This document shows positions 1 through 6,763 of a stretch of 38,158 nt of DNA, in pieces (position 1 is the stretch's first letter; each line of letters starts with the position of its first letter). Origin of the DNA: Pseudoalteromonas sp. P1-25 (GTDB lineage: Bacteria; Pseudomonadota; Gammaproteobacteria; Enterobacterales; Alteromonadaceae). Below the pieces are notes generated by a model. It saw nothing but the letters and a program-made list of their open reading frames with translations, ran no database searches and was not told the origin of the DNA. A program made the translations under genes and the position numbers. Where the stretch lies: contig NZ_LKDW01000038.1 of the NCBI RefSeq assembly GCF_001401805.1, positions 1 through 38,158 of the forward strand. The letters are read 5' to 3'.

Positions 1-3
1 AAG

Positions 4-88
4 TGGTGGAGGGAGCTGGATTCGAACCAGCGAAGGCTGAGCCGTCAGATTTACAGTCTGATCCCTTTGGCCGCTCGGGAACCCCTCC
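4..88 (-). tRNA. tRNA-Tyr (anticodon GTA)
   Basis: Read on the minus strand, the segment is an 85-nt class II tRNA. It starts GGAGGGG and pairs with CCTCCA at the 3' end. The anticodon stem is CAGAC-TGTAAAT-CTG with anticodon GTA. It has a long variable arm, a T-loop GGTTCGAATCC, and an encoded CCA at positions 6-4. The long variable arm with GTA is diagnostic for bacterial tRNA-Tyr. Transcription runs leftward out of the window, so further tRNAs could follow in the same transcript but are not visible. Confidence 0.97.
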
Positions 89-103
89 AATGCAACGGCG
101 CTG

Positions 104-131
104 ATAATAGCAAACTGCGTATTTAAGTAAA
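104..131 (-). promoter_or_regulatory. Probable tRNA-Tyr promoter
   Basis: On the minus strand there is a -10-like TATTAT (109-104) and a -35-like TTTACT (131-126) with a 16-bp spacer. A GC-rich discriminator (CAGCGCC) lies just before the expected start, about 10 nt upstream of the mature tRNA, with A/T-rich sequence upstream. The GC-rich discriminator is typical of stringently controlled stable-RNA promoters. Matches are 4-5 of 6 in each hexamer, so this is a sequence-based suggestion. Confidence 0.5.
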
Positions 132-200
132 GAAAAAAGCTAAAGAAATTTGAAATAAAGCCGATAAATATCTATCAGTTATCATAATCGGCTAAAGACT

Positions 201-728
201 ATGCAAATCGATGATTTGTTAATCACAGAGAGTCAGCTAAAGACCAGGCTAAATAAAAGTGTGCATGAAAATCGCAGAGGTGAATTCTCACTTTTATTAG
301 CGATGCTATCGCATGATGCGCTGGATTTTAGTCAATTTCACTTGCCAAAAAGTGAGACGCATAGTGCTTATGTAGACGAAGAACAGTTAAGGGAGCGCTT
401 TGGTGCTGGGCCAAAGCAATTATTAGCTCCCGAGAAATTTGATATGAGCATAGGGCAAGAGCACGCATCGATGATTGTTCAACAAGGTGAGCAAGCAGGT
501 ATGAAAGCAATAAAATTAAGTCACTGCTTAAACCCTGAGCCACTAGCGATTAGAGATGATAAGTCACATATTCCTTTAACAGTAATCGATAACTGTGAGC
601 TATCAGTACGCAGGCGCATAAATGACACGCACACCGCGCTTGCAAGCCCACAAATGGATGCCGCCGCATTTTATGACGATTTAACTAATGAGGCTATACA
701 CAAACCATTACTTGTTGCTAACGTATAA
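201..728 (+). CDS. Conserved hypothetical protein, VC2046/SO_2500-like
   Basis: A 175-aa soluble protein with no signal peptide or membrane segment. The sequence (N-terminal MQIDDLLITESQL, central RRGEFSLLLAMLSHDAL, later FHLPKSE) resembles a small family of gammaproteobacterial proteins annotated only as VC2046/SO_2500 family. I recognise this from memory and could not check it. No catalytic motif is visible. It stands alone, divergent from tRNA-Tyr, with no strong Shine-Dalgarno before the ATG at 201. About 190 bases separate it from the next gene, which has its own promoter. Function unknown. Confidence 0.75.
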   Translation: MQIDDLLITESQLKTRLNKSVHENRRGEFSLLLAMLSHDALDFSQFHLPKSETHSAYVDEEQLRERFGAGPKQLLAPEKFDMSIGQEHASMIVQQGEQAGMKAIKLSHCLNPEPLAIRDDKSHIPLTVIDNCELSVRRRINDTHTALASPQMDAAAFYDDLTNEAIHKPLLVANV

Positions 729-850
729 AAATAATTTAACACTTGTGCGCTTTAAAAGCCTAAAACACCTTATATTTAATATTTGGTTATGCAATAAAAT
801 AGAACAATTCTTTTTTTGTTTAAAAAAAGCATCCACAAATTAAATGCAAT

Positions 851-859
851 TGCTATAAT
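851..859 (+). promoter_or_regulatory. Extended -10 promoter for the 919 gene
   Basis: TGCTATAAT is a perfect extended -10 (TG, one base, TATAAT) 60 bases upstream of the ATG at 919. No good -35 hexamer is seen at the correct distance (831-836 reads ATCCAC), which fits an extended -10 promoter. The early transcript could form an AATGGC/GCCATT stem (857-862 with 884-889). Confidence 0.6.
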
Positions 860-918
860 GGCTGCAAATGGTATGACTTGAGTGCCATTATCATTAAATC
901 AAGGTAATTAGGAACGTA

Positions 919-1221
919 ATGAAGAAAACATTCACGCTAAATCATGAGAAAATCAAATACCCTCGTATGGTTGATGCTGCAAAGCATGAAGTGAAAAAAT
1001 ATTTGAAAAGAGAGCGCAATAAAGCGCTACCTGTTGAAGCTGATTACTGGGCGTTTGACTGTAAGTTTGGCACAAGTGCCGATGATGCAGAAGTTGTTCA
1101 CGTAGCTGAAATTAACAACAAGATCAGTGAAATCGAAAAACAGGCGCTTACTTCATTCTATGTTGAGATTTTAGCTAGACCTGCGCAGCGTGAATCGTTC
1201 GATTTAGATGATGATGAATAA
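919..1221 (+). CDS. DUF6172 family small protein
   Basis: A 100-aa charged protein (MKKTFTLNHEKIKYPRM, then a basic helix KHEVKKYLKRERNKALP, then a WAFDCKFG segment and an acidic tail ending DLDDDE). This pattern matches the DUF6172 family as I remember it, a conserved short gammaproteobacterial protein without assigned function. The start is supported by an AGGAA sequence about 8 nt upstream and by the promoter at 851. The gene is monocistronic: an intrinsic terminator follows at 1244. The basic middle and acidic tail would suit nucleic-acid or protein contact, but that is speculation. Confidence 0.8.
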   Translation: MKKTFTLNHEKIKYPRMVDAAKHEVKKYLKRERNKALPVEADYWAFDCKFGTSADDAEVVHVAEINNKISEIEKQALTSFYVEILARPAQRESFDLDDDE

Positions 1222-1243
1222 AAACCCAATAGCAATATTGTAG

Positions 1244-1272
1244 AAAATGGACCTAAATGGTCCATTTTTTGT
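1244..1272 (+). terminator. Intrinsic terminator
   Basis: AAATGGACC, loop TAAAT, GGTCCATTT followed by a T-run. It ends the 919 gene. The A-run on the left could let it act weakly on the opposite strand for the convergent gene at 1321-1800. Confidence 0.85.
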
Positions 1273-1320
1273 TTTAGCTAGTGGTTAAGTTCGTTATTGA
1301 TACTACTTAAGTATATTACT

Positions 1321-1800
1321 TTATAAAGCGTGGCATTTTTTATATTTCTTAGCACTTCCGCAAGGGCAGGGGTCATTTCTATTAACTTTAATATCGGCTA
1401 CCGGGTTAATAATACCCTCTAAATAACGCCATTCACCATCCTCTTTTATAAAGTCTGATTTCTCATCCAGTTCACAATATAAGTTTTGGTAAAAATAATA
1501 CGCGTTAAAGGCAACAGAGCCTCGCTCATCACTTTGCTGCGTATCGCGTACAACTAATTTTACCAAGCGGCAGCTATTGGCAAAGTCAGCAATTTCATTT
1601 ACTGGGTTTTGTGCTTGTTTTTCTTTAGCGTAAGTTTTAAATACATAAGATGCATTTTTTAATGCATAAGCACTAAAGCGCGAACGCATTAATTGCTCAG
1701 GTGTTTTTGGGGCTTTTATATCAAGATGATAAGGTTGGCAACAGTCGCCATAATTAAGCTGACTGTTGCATTTGCAGGCGCTGGTACTGGTTACACTCAT
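1321..1800 (-). CDS. ychJ: YchJ-like SEC-C zinc-binding protein
   Basis: 159 aa. The N-terminal segment has a cysteine cluster CKCNSQLNYGDCCQPYH (residues 9-25). It is followed by the conserved PEQLMRSRFSAYAL stretch and the NTF2-like YchJ core. The protein ends in a SEC-C motif, NRNDPCPCGSAKKYKKCH. SEC-C motifs bind one zinc ion; in SecA the same motif contacts SecB and ribosomes. The YchJ/UPF0225 family has no established biochemical role. Length matches the family (about 150-160 aa). No clear Shine-Dalgarno is seen before the ATG. It lies downstream of sulA on the same strand, 42 bases away, so some cotranscription is possible. Confidence 0.9.
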   Translation of the reverse strand: MSVTSTSACKCNSQLNYGDCCQPYHLDIKAPKTPEQLMRSRFSAYALKNASYVFKTYAKEKQAQNPVNEIADFANSCRLVKLVVRDTQQSDERGSVAFNAYYFYQNLYCELDEKSDFIKEDGEWRYLEGIINPVADIKVNRNDPCPCGSAKKYKKCHAL

Positions 1801-1842
1801 AAAATACTAATTAACATAAATCAAAAATGTATTTTATCAAGC

Positions 1843-2277
1843 TTATTGAGTAAGTGATATTGCTGTAGTGTTGGTTTTTTTAGTCAAGCAAAATAGCTTA
1901 GCGCTTCTTTTATTTAAATTAAGCGATAAATTAACAAGCTGTTGCTCACTGACTATGCCGGTCCACGTAATAATGGCTGCAAAATTTCCATTATGGAGTG
2001 CGGAGTTAAGCACATACTCTAAATTTACTAAATGCTTTTGCCTTATCACAAGCAATTTGCTGGTATCAATAGAGCAGCTATCTAGTAAGGCTTTACTGGG
2101 CACATGGTCAGGCGCAATTAGTAAGGTCCACGCATTCGAGCTATTGTATTGATGCAACACTTTTAGCATCTCAAATGTTGCAGAAATTTCATCTTCTACT
2201 TTTATTAAGTTTACTAACTCATTTTCGTCATGTTGTTGGTAGCTTTTAACGTTTCTTACGGTAATTGGCTGTAGCAT
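1843..2277 (-). CDS. sulA: SulA-family SOS cell-division inhibitor
   Basis: About 144 aa from ATG at 2277 (a GTG at 2286 would add three residues; GTGAG just upstream suits the ATG). The central part aligns by eye with E. coli SulA: WTLLIAPDHVPSKALLDSC, then LLVIRQKH, then ALHNGNFAAIITWTG corresponds to the SulA segment containing ALRTGNYSVVIGWL. SulA binds FtsZ and blocks septation during DNA damage, and is removed by Lon. The assignment is strengthened by two overlapping LexA-like boxes directly upstream (2288-2320). The C-terminus is short and divergent, as usual in this fast-evolving family. It could alternatively be a RecA-like SulA/ImuA relative, but no Walker motif is present. Confidence 0.82.
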   Translation of the reverse strand: MLQPITVRNVKSYQQHDENELVNLIKVEDEISATFEMLKVLHQYNSSNAWTLLIAPDHVPSKALLDSCSIDTSKLLVIRQKHLVNLEYVLNSALHNGNFAAIITWTGIVSEQQLVNLSLNLNKRSAKLFCLTKKTNTTAISLTQ

Positions 2278-2287
2278 AGGTCTCACT

Positions 2288-2320
2288 CACTGGGTTTATA
2301 TACAGTACATGTATACAGTA
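2288..2320 (-). promoter_or_regulatory. Two overlapping LexA-like boxes upstream of sulA
   Basis: Compared with TACTGTATATATATACAGTA, positions 2288-2307 match 16 of 20 and positions 2301-2320 match 17 of 20. They share a TACAGTA half-site and are offset by 13 bp. A third TACAGT half-site follows at 2326. The sites sit 11-43 bases upstream of the sulA ATG, where LexA would block the promoter. Counts were made by eye. Confidence 0.75.
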
Positions 2321-2587
2321 GTTTATACAGTTGTTGTGTGCAAGTGTTTTTTGTTATTTTTTATACAGTTGATGGCTTTAAAAAGTAAATAATAAAAATA
2401 AAACTTTAAAAACAGTGGCTTATGATTTATCTGTAAGAGTGAAAAACGAGGGTGCTTGCGTAACTGTATAAAGTGTAGCAGCGCTATACAGTACTTAAGA
2501 GGTAGCTATAAAGTTGTTTTAATGTGTTTTACAGTACTTAGCAATACAGTAGTTAGTCATTTTTGGGGATTAAGTGAGCATACTGTA
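2301..2587. repeat. Cluster of nine TACAGT/ACTGTA half-sites
   Basis: TACAGT occurs at 2301, 2314, 2326, 2364, 2487, 2530 and 2545, and its complement ACTGTA at 2463 and 2582. TACAGTACTTA appears twice (2487 and 2530). ACTGTATA (2463-2470) and TATACAGT (2485-2492) form an inverted repeat. Only the first two copies form near-complete LexA boxes; the rest are isolated half-sites. The span covers the sulA upstream region and the very end of the Sel1 gene. Confidence 0.7.
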
Positions 2588-3008
2588 TTTGGTGTATTTG
2601 CTCAAACAAGCTGGCTGCGTAGCACTGAGCGTCTCTAAGACGTTTGGTGTCGATATATTTTCTTAAATCATCTAAAGCAGCGGTTGCCGGTTCATAGCCT
2701 TGGCTGCTGGCTAAGCTAAGCCATGCTGTTGCGTGAAATACACTTTTTGGTACGCCTTGGCCTTTGACAAAAAATAACCCTAAATAAAACTGGGCGCGAT
2801 GATTTCCAGCCATTGCGGCAAGACGCATCCATTTAGCTGCCAATGGTGCTTGGTTATGTTTTAAATAATACAGTGCTTTATTAAGTGCTGTGTGCTCGCT
2901 TACATCACTATTGCTTTCAGCGCTTTGGTTTATAGGCTGAGTTACAAAGTCTAAAATGTTGTTTAATTGCTGCTCTAAGTCTTGTCCGCTAGGCTGAGTC
3001 TTATTCAT
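2553..3008 (-). CDS. Sel1-like repeat protein
   Basis: 151 aa, soluble, no signal peptide. Residues about 40-115 carry Sel1-type helical repeats: AAKWMRLAAMAGNHRAQFYLGLFFV, then GQGVPKSVFHATAWLSLASSQGYEPA. Sel1 repeats are TPR-like helix pairs that act as protein-binding scaffolds. The first about 38 residues are polar and probably disordered. It is transcribed divergently from the NCS2 permease, with 117 bases between start codons. The stop is followed by the TACAGT-rich region leading to sulA. Partner unknown. Confidence 0.85.
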   Translation of the reverse strand: MNKTQPSGQDLEQQLNNILDFVTQPINQSAESNSDVSEHTALNKALYYLKHNQAPLAAKWMRLAAMAGNHRAQFYLGLFFVKGQGVPKSVFHATAWLSLASSQGYEPATAALDDLRKYIDTKRLRDAQCYAASLFEQIHQIQYAHLIPKND

Positions 3009-3125
3009 ACATTTTCTTTTATATAGTTTCTACGTCAACAGTTTAGTATATCGCAAGGTAAAATGTCCTGTTTATACTTAATTTTATGATAAAATCTCGT
3101 CACTTTTTACAACCACAAGTCTATT

Positions 3126-4418
3126 ATGCTCGAAGCTCTATTTAAACTCCGCGAAAACAACTCCAATGTGCGACGCGAAAGCATTGCAGGAGTCACTACT
3201 TTCATCACTATGGTTTACATTGTATTTGTTAACCCTGCAATGCTTGCTGAAGCAGGCATGGATCAAGGTGCTGCATTTGTAGCCACTTGTATTGCAGCTG
3301 CTATTGGCTGTTTTATTATGGGGCTGTGGGCCAATTATCCTTTAGCACTTGCACCAGGTATGGGCCTTAACGCATTTTTTACTTATGGTGTAGTTTTAGG
3401 GATGGGTTATAGCTGGCAGGCTGCATTAGGTGCGGTATTTATGTCTGGTTGTATATTTTTAATATTAAGTTTGTTTAAGGTCCGCGAGTGGATAATTAAT
3501 GCGATTCCTTTGGTTTTAAAACAAGCTATAGCAACAGGTATAGGCGCGTTTTTAGCGTTAATTGCACTAAAAAATGCAGGGATTATTGTTTCAAGCCCAG
3601 CAACATTAGTGCAGCTTGGTGATATCACTTCGGCGGGCCCTTTATTAGCTATATTAAGCTTTTTTGTTATTGCGGCTTTACTTTATCGCGATATAAAAAG
3701 TGGCGTACTTATTAGCATTTTGCTAGTAACAGGTATTGCGTTAAGCCTTGATTTAGTTCAGTACCACGGCGTAATTTCAATGCCACCGTCTATTTTACCT
3801 ACGTTTATGCAACTTGATTTTGCAGCGGCTCTAGAACTGTCCATGTTAAGCGTAATTTTTGCGTTTTTGTTTGTTGACTTATTTGATACATCGGGGACGT
3901 TGGTTGCGGTAACTCAAAAAGCAGGCTTAGCCGATGAAAAAGGTAACATGCCGCGCTTAGGGCGTGCTTTAAGTGCAGATAGTACAGCGACCATTGCCGG
4001 CGCAATGTTGGGTACTTCAACAACCACTTCTTATATTGAGTCTGTGGCCGGTGTATCGGTTGGCGGGCGTACTGGCTTAACAGCCGTTGTTGTAGGTGTA
4101 TGCTTTTTGCTAATGATGTTTTTTGCGCCGCTTGCGCAAATGGTACCAGCTTATGCAACAGCGGGTGCTATATTATACGTTGCGGTATTAATGCTGCAAA
4201 ACCTTAAGTTTGTGAACTGGGATGATATGAGCGATGCAATTCCAGTAAGTGTTGTACTGCTTATGACGCCACTTACATTCTCTATTGCACATGGTATTGC
4301 GCTTGGTTTTATATCGTATACTGCGGTTAAGTTACTATGTGGTAAACGCGATCAAGTGAGTATTAGTGTGTGGATTTTAACGGCGCTGTTTATTATTAAG
4401 TTTGCGTTTTTATCATAA
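3126..4418 (+). CDS. NCS2/AzgA family purine permease
   Basis: 430 aa, highly hydrophobic, with the usual 12-14 membrane spans of NCS2 permeases of the AdeP/GhxP (AzgA-like) branch. Landmarks: VRRESIAGVTTFITMVYIVFVNP near the N-terminus, ALAPGMGLNAFF around residue 80, FVDLFDTSGTLVAVTQ around residue 250, and LGTSTTTSYIESVAGVSVGGRTG around residue 300. The last two are the substrate-binding regions of this branch. It should import hypoxanthine, guanine or adenine with protons; which one cannot be told from sequence. Length is normal. No Shine-Dalgarno is evident, and no purine riboswitch fits in the 117-base upstream gap. It stands alone, ending before a structured intergenic element. Confidence 0.93.
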   Translation: MLEALFKLRENNSNVRRESIAGVTTFITMVYIVFVNPAMLAEAGMDQGAAFVATCIAAAIGCFIMGLWANYPLALAPGMGLNAFFTYGVVLGMGYSWQAALGAVFMSGCIFLILSLFKVREWIINAIPLVLKQAIATGIGAFLALIALKNAGIIVSSPATLVQLGDITSAGPLLAILSFFVIAALLYRDIKSGVLISILLVTGIALSLDLVQYHGVISMPPSILPTFMQLDFAAALELSMLSVIFAFLFVDLFDTSGTLVAVTQKAGLADEKGNMPRLGRALSADSTATIAGAMLGTSTTTSYIESVAGVSVGGRTGLTAVVVGVCFLLMMFFAPLAQMVPAYATAGAILYVAVLMLQNLKFVNWDDMSDAIPVSVVLLMTPLTFSIAHGIALGFISYTAVKLLCGKRDQVSISVWILTALFIIKFAFLS

Positions 4419-4443
4419 TAGCTAATACCGATTCGCTGAATTA

Positions 4444-4588
4444 ACAGATGTACTTAAGGGCGGGTAAATTATTATTTAGCGGCTATCACTCAGTGCCATT
4501 GCCTAGTTATACCGTGTATATCTCTTGCAGTGGTAAATGAGTGTTTATAACGGAGTGAGTGCTAGGTAGTGCCCTAAAGTACATTCGT
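4444..4588. repeat. 145-bp self-complementary intergenic element
   Basis: Outer arms 4444-4461 and 4571-4588 are inverted repeats matching 15 of 18 (GATGTACTTAAGGGC against GCCCTAAAGTACATT). Inside, further complementary pairs nest in order: CACT/AGTG, CCTAG/CTAGG and GTTATA/TATAAC. The whole stretch could therefore fold as one long interrupted hairpin. No ORF is present. It looks like a dispersed intergenic repeat or MITE-like element, but other copies cannot be seen in this window. Confidence 0.6.
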
Positions 4589-4624
4589 ATTTACCCATGG
4601 TAAAAACAGTTTAGTAGATACAAA

Positions 4625-4652
4625 AAAGCCCATACATTGTGTATGGGCTTTC
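4625..4652. terminator. Bidirectional intrinsic terminator
   Basis: AAAGCCCATACA, loop TTG, TGTATGGGCTTT, with A-run left and T-rich right. It is placed between convergent genes and probably serves both, especially the minus-strand gene ending at 4669. Confidence 0.88.
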
Positions 4653-4668
4653 TTTTAGTTATTTAAAA

Positions 4669-5427
4669 TTACCATTTCTTTTTAGGGGCAAATAACACAT
4701 CGAGGTCATCTTGCTCAGCTTCTGCTTTTTTCTTAAGGGCGGTGGCGTTTGACGCTTTTAGTTCAGTACTTATTTCTTCTAAATAGCCTTCGACTTCTTG
4801 GCGTTTAGTATTTACGTATTCATCTGAATAGGTAACGGCACTAAGCGTGGCATAGGCTTTCTCAAAATACTGTCTGGCAGAGCCCACCATACTTGCCGAA
4901 CGAGCAGATAAACCGCGTTTTATTTGGCTTTCTATATTAATTCTCAGTTGTAGTTTTTCTAGACGCTTATCTTCTGCGGCAAATACTTGGCTATCTACGC
5001 GTCCTTTACTGTGCTCCGAACGCATAATTACTCTAAGCTTTTTTATACCCTGTATTAACGAAACTAATTGTTTGTCGTTACTTGGTAGCGATAAGTTGTC
5101 GTTGCTATTGCCTTGTACTGGCGCACTTAGCTTTTCTTTAGCTTCGTTCATCCTACTTTTTAATGCTTTAGAATTAGGTGAGTGTTTCACCATGGCGTTT
5201 AGCGCCTCGTAACATCTACGTTGCAAAGCGCGTATAACATTTTCAGAAAGCGGAATATTGGCGCTATTCATTAGCGCCTCTTCGGTTTCTTCGATTATCG
5301 CTTTTTGTTTTGTTAATTCTTTACGACGTTCAACTTCTTGTTTTTCTTTATGCTGTTGTACAGCGCTTACCCACAGTGCAATCACTATTAGCGCCACTAT
5401 AAGCACAATTATAATCGAAACGATCAT
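4669..5427 (-). CDS. Membrane-anchored coiled-coil protein, function unknown
   Basis: 252 aa. Residues 3-23 form one strongly hydrophobic helix (IVSIIIVLIVALIVIALWVSAV). Next is a charged, heptad-like stretch (QQHKEKQEVERRKELTKQ and on) consistent with a coiled coil, then a helical domain with RCYEALNAMVKHSPNSKALKSRM and a second helical part around 150-235. The tail is LFAPKKKW. The single N-terminal helix followed by basic residues suggests an inner-membrane anchor with most of the protein cytoplasmic. I do not recognise a named family. It is divergent from cysB (292 bases apart), and a weak GAGAG precedes the ATG. The cysB adjacency may be incidental. Confidence 0.8.
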   Translation of the reverse strand: MIVSIIIVLIVALIVIALWVSAVQQHKEKQEVERRKELTKQKAIIEETEEALMNSANIPLSENVIRALQRRCYEALNAMVKHSPNSKALKSRMNEAKEKLSAPVQGNSNDNLSLPSNDKQLVSLIQGIKKLRVIMRSEHSKGRVDSQVFAAEDKRLEKLQLRINIESQIKRGLSARSASMVGSARQYFEKAYATLSAVTYSDEYVNTKRQEVEGYLEEISTELKASNATALKKKAEAEQDDLDVLFAPKKKW

Positions 5428-5615
5428 GGCTTAACTCTCGGATTCACAATCTATTTTTTTATATTACATCAAATATATGCTTTGAGGGTAGCTTTGCGCT
5501 GATTAACTTTAAAATATGTTAAAAATTAGATATAAGAATAATGTATTATAAGTTGAACCTGAATAAACATCGCTACCTGAAGCGAATTTATTATGCTAGC
5601 CTTAGCTTCTAAATA

Positions 5616-5687
5616 ATGAAGGTATAAGTATGCATTTAGGCAAGTATTGTACAAATTAAATTTGTCTCTATAGCCTGCTACCTTCAT
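5616..5687 (+). promoter_or_regulatory. Foldable leader upstream of cysB
   Basis: ATGAAGGTA (5616-5624) pairs perfectly with TACCTTCAT (5679-5687). Inside lie AGGC/GCCT and a hairpin ACAAAT-TAA-ATTTGT. These three nested helices lie within 35-105 bases of the cysB start. No T-run follows, so it is not an ordinary terminator. It could be a regulatory RNA structure or part of an operator region. Confidence 0.45.
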
Positions 5688-5719
5688 GCTGGCCTAATAA
5701 CAACGTTAAAACTGCAACC

Positions 5720-6697
5720 ATGAAATTACAACAACTTAGATACATAGTAGAAGTTCAAAATCATAAGCTAAACGTATCAGCTACCGCTGAAAGTTTATTT
5801 ACCTCACAGCCTGGTATATCTAAACAAGTGCGTATGCTAGAAGATGAGTTAGGTGTACAAATTTTCGGCCGCAGTGGTAAACATTTAACGCATGTTACAA
5901 GTGCCGGTGAAGAAATAATTAACATTTCTCGCGAAATTCTTTCTAAGGTCGAAGGAATAAAAGCCGTTGCTAATGAACATACCTTGCCTGATCAGGGTAA
6001 ACTAAACATAGCCACTACACATACTCAGGCTCGTTACGCTTTACCCAGTGTTATCCAAGGGTTTATGAAAAAATACCCCGCTGTTTCGCTGCATATGCAC
6101 CAAGGTACACCGCAACAAATATCTGATGCGGCAGCGCGCGGAGACGCTGACTTTGCCATCGCAACTGAGGCGCTTCATTTATACTCAGATTTAGTTATGC
6201 TGCCTTGTTATCATTGGAATCGCAGCATTGTAGTGGCAAAAGATCATCCATTAGCCCAAAAGGCCGACAGTTTAACTGTTGCTGATATAGCTCAGTATCC
6301 ACTTATTACGTATGTATTTGGTTTTACTGGTCGCTCTGAACTCGACAAAGCATTTAATGCACATGGCCTTGAGCCACACATTGTGTTTACTGCAACAGAT
6401 GCCGATGTAATAAAAACGTATGTAAGGTTGGGGCTAGGTGTAGGTGTAGTTGCCTCAATGGCCGTTGATCAATTAAGTGACACTGATTTAGTGTGTATTG
6501 ATGCTAGTCATTTATTTGAAGCGAGTACAACTAAAATTGGCTTTAGAAAGGGCAGTTTTTTACGTACTTATATGTATGACTTTATTGAACGTTTTGCCCC
6601 GCATTTAACTAAAGAGCGAGTAGAGCGCGCTAGTTTGTTACGTAATCAAGAAGATGTTGATGCGTTGTTTGCAGACATAGAACTGCCGGTAAAATAG
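5720..6697 (+). CDS. cysB: LysR-type regulator CysB
   Basis: 325 aa, essentially the length of E. coli CysB and closely similar by eye throughout. The winged helix-turn-helix occupies residues about 1-60 (MKLQQLRYIVEV; SQPGISKQVRMLEDELG). The effector pocket signature TTHTQARY at 99-106 contains the threonines and glutamine (T100, T102, Q103) that bind sulfate/acetylserine-type ligands in CysB. TATDADVIKTYVRLGLGVGV is also conserved. CysB activates sulfate uptake and cysteine synthesis genes with N-acetylserine and represses its own gene. No clear Shine-Dalgarno precedes the ATG at 5720, which is unusual for a regulator; the leader upstream is foldable. It ends at a strong terminator shared with sdaA. 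Confidence 0.97.
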   Translation: MKLQQLRYIVEVQNHKLNVSATAESLFTSQPGISKQVRMLEDELGVQIFGRSGKHLTHVTSAGEEIINISREILSKVEGIKAVANEHTLPDQGKLNIATTHTQARYALPSVIQGFMKKYPAVSLHMHQGTPQQISDAAARGDADFAIATEALHLYSDLVMLPCYHWNRSIVVAKDHPLAQKADSLTVADIAQYPLITYVFGFTGRSELDKAFNAHGLEPHIVFTATDADVIKTYVRLGLGVGVVASMAVDQLSDTDLVCIDASHLFEASTTKIGFRKGSFLRTYMYDFIERFAPHLTKERVERASLLRNQEDVDALFADIELPVK

Positions 6698-6720
6698 CAA
6701 AGCTTTATACAAAAAATAAA

Positions 6721-6752
6721 AAACCGCGTATTGCTACAATACGCGGTTTTTG
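6721..6752. terminator. Bidirectional intrinsic terminator between cysB and sdaA
   Basis: AAACCGCGTATTG, loop CTA, CAATACGCGGTTT: a perfect 13-bp stem flanked by A-rich sequence left and a T-run right. It serves the convergent cysB and sdaA genes. Confidence 0.93.
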
Positions 6753-6763
6753 TTTTTATACGC

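Noticed and set aside
1868..2152. Plus-strand open frame opposite sulA
   Set aside because: No ribosome site or recognisable domain; the minus strand matches SulA and has LexA-like boxes.
3009..3125. Purine riboswitch before the NCS2 permease
   Set aside because: The gap is only 117 bases, lacks the conserved purine-riboswitch core, and is shared with a divergent gene.
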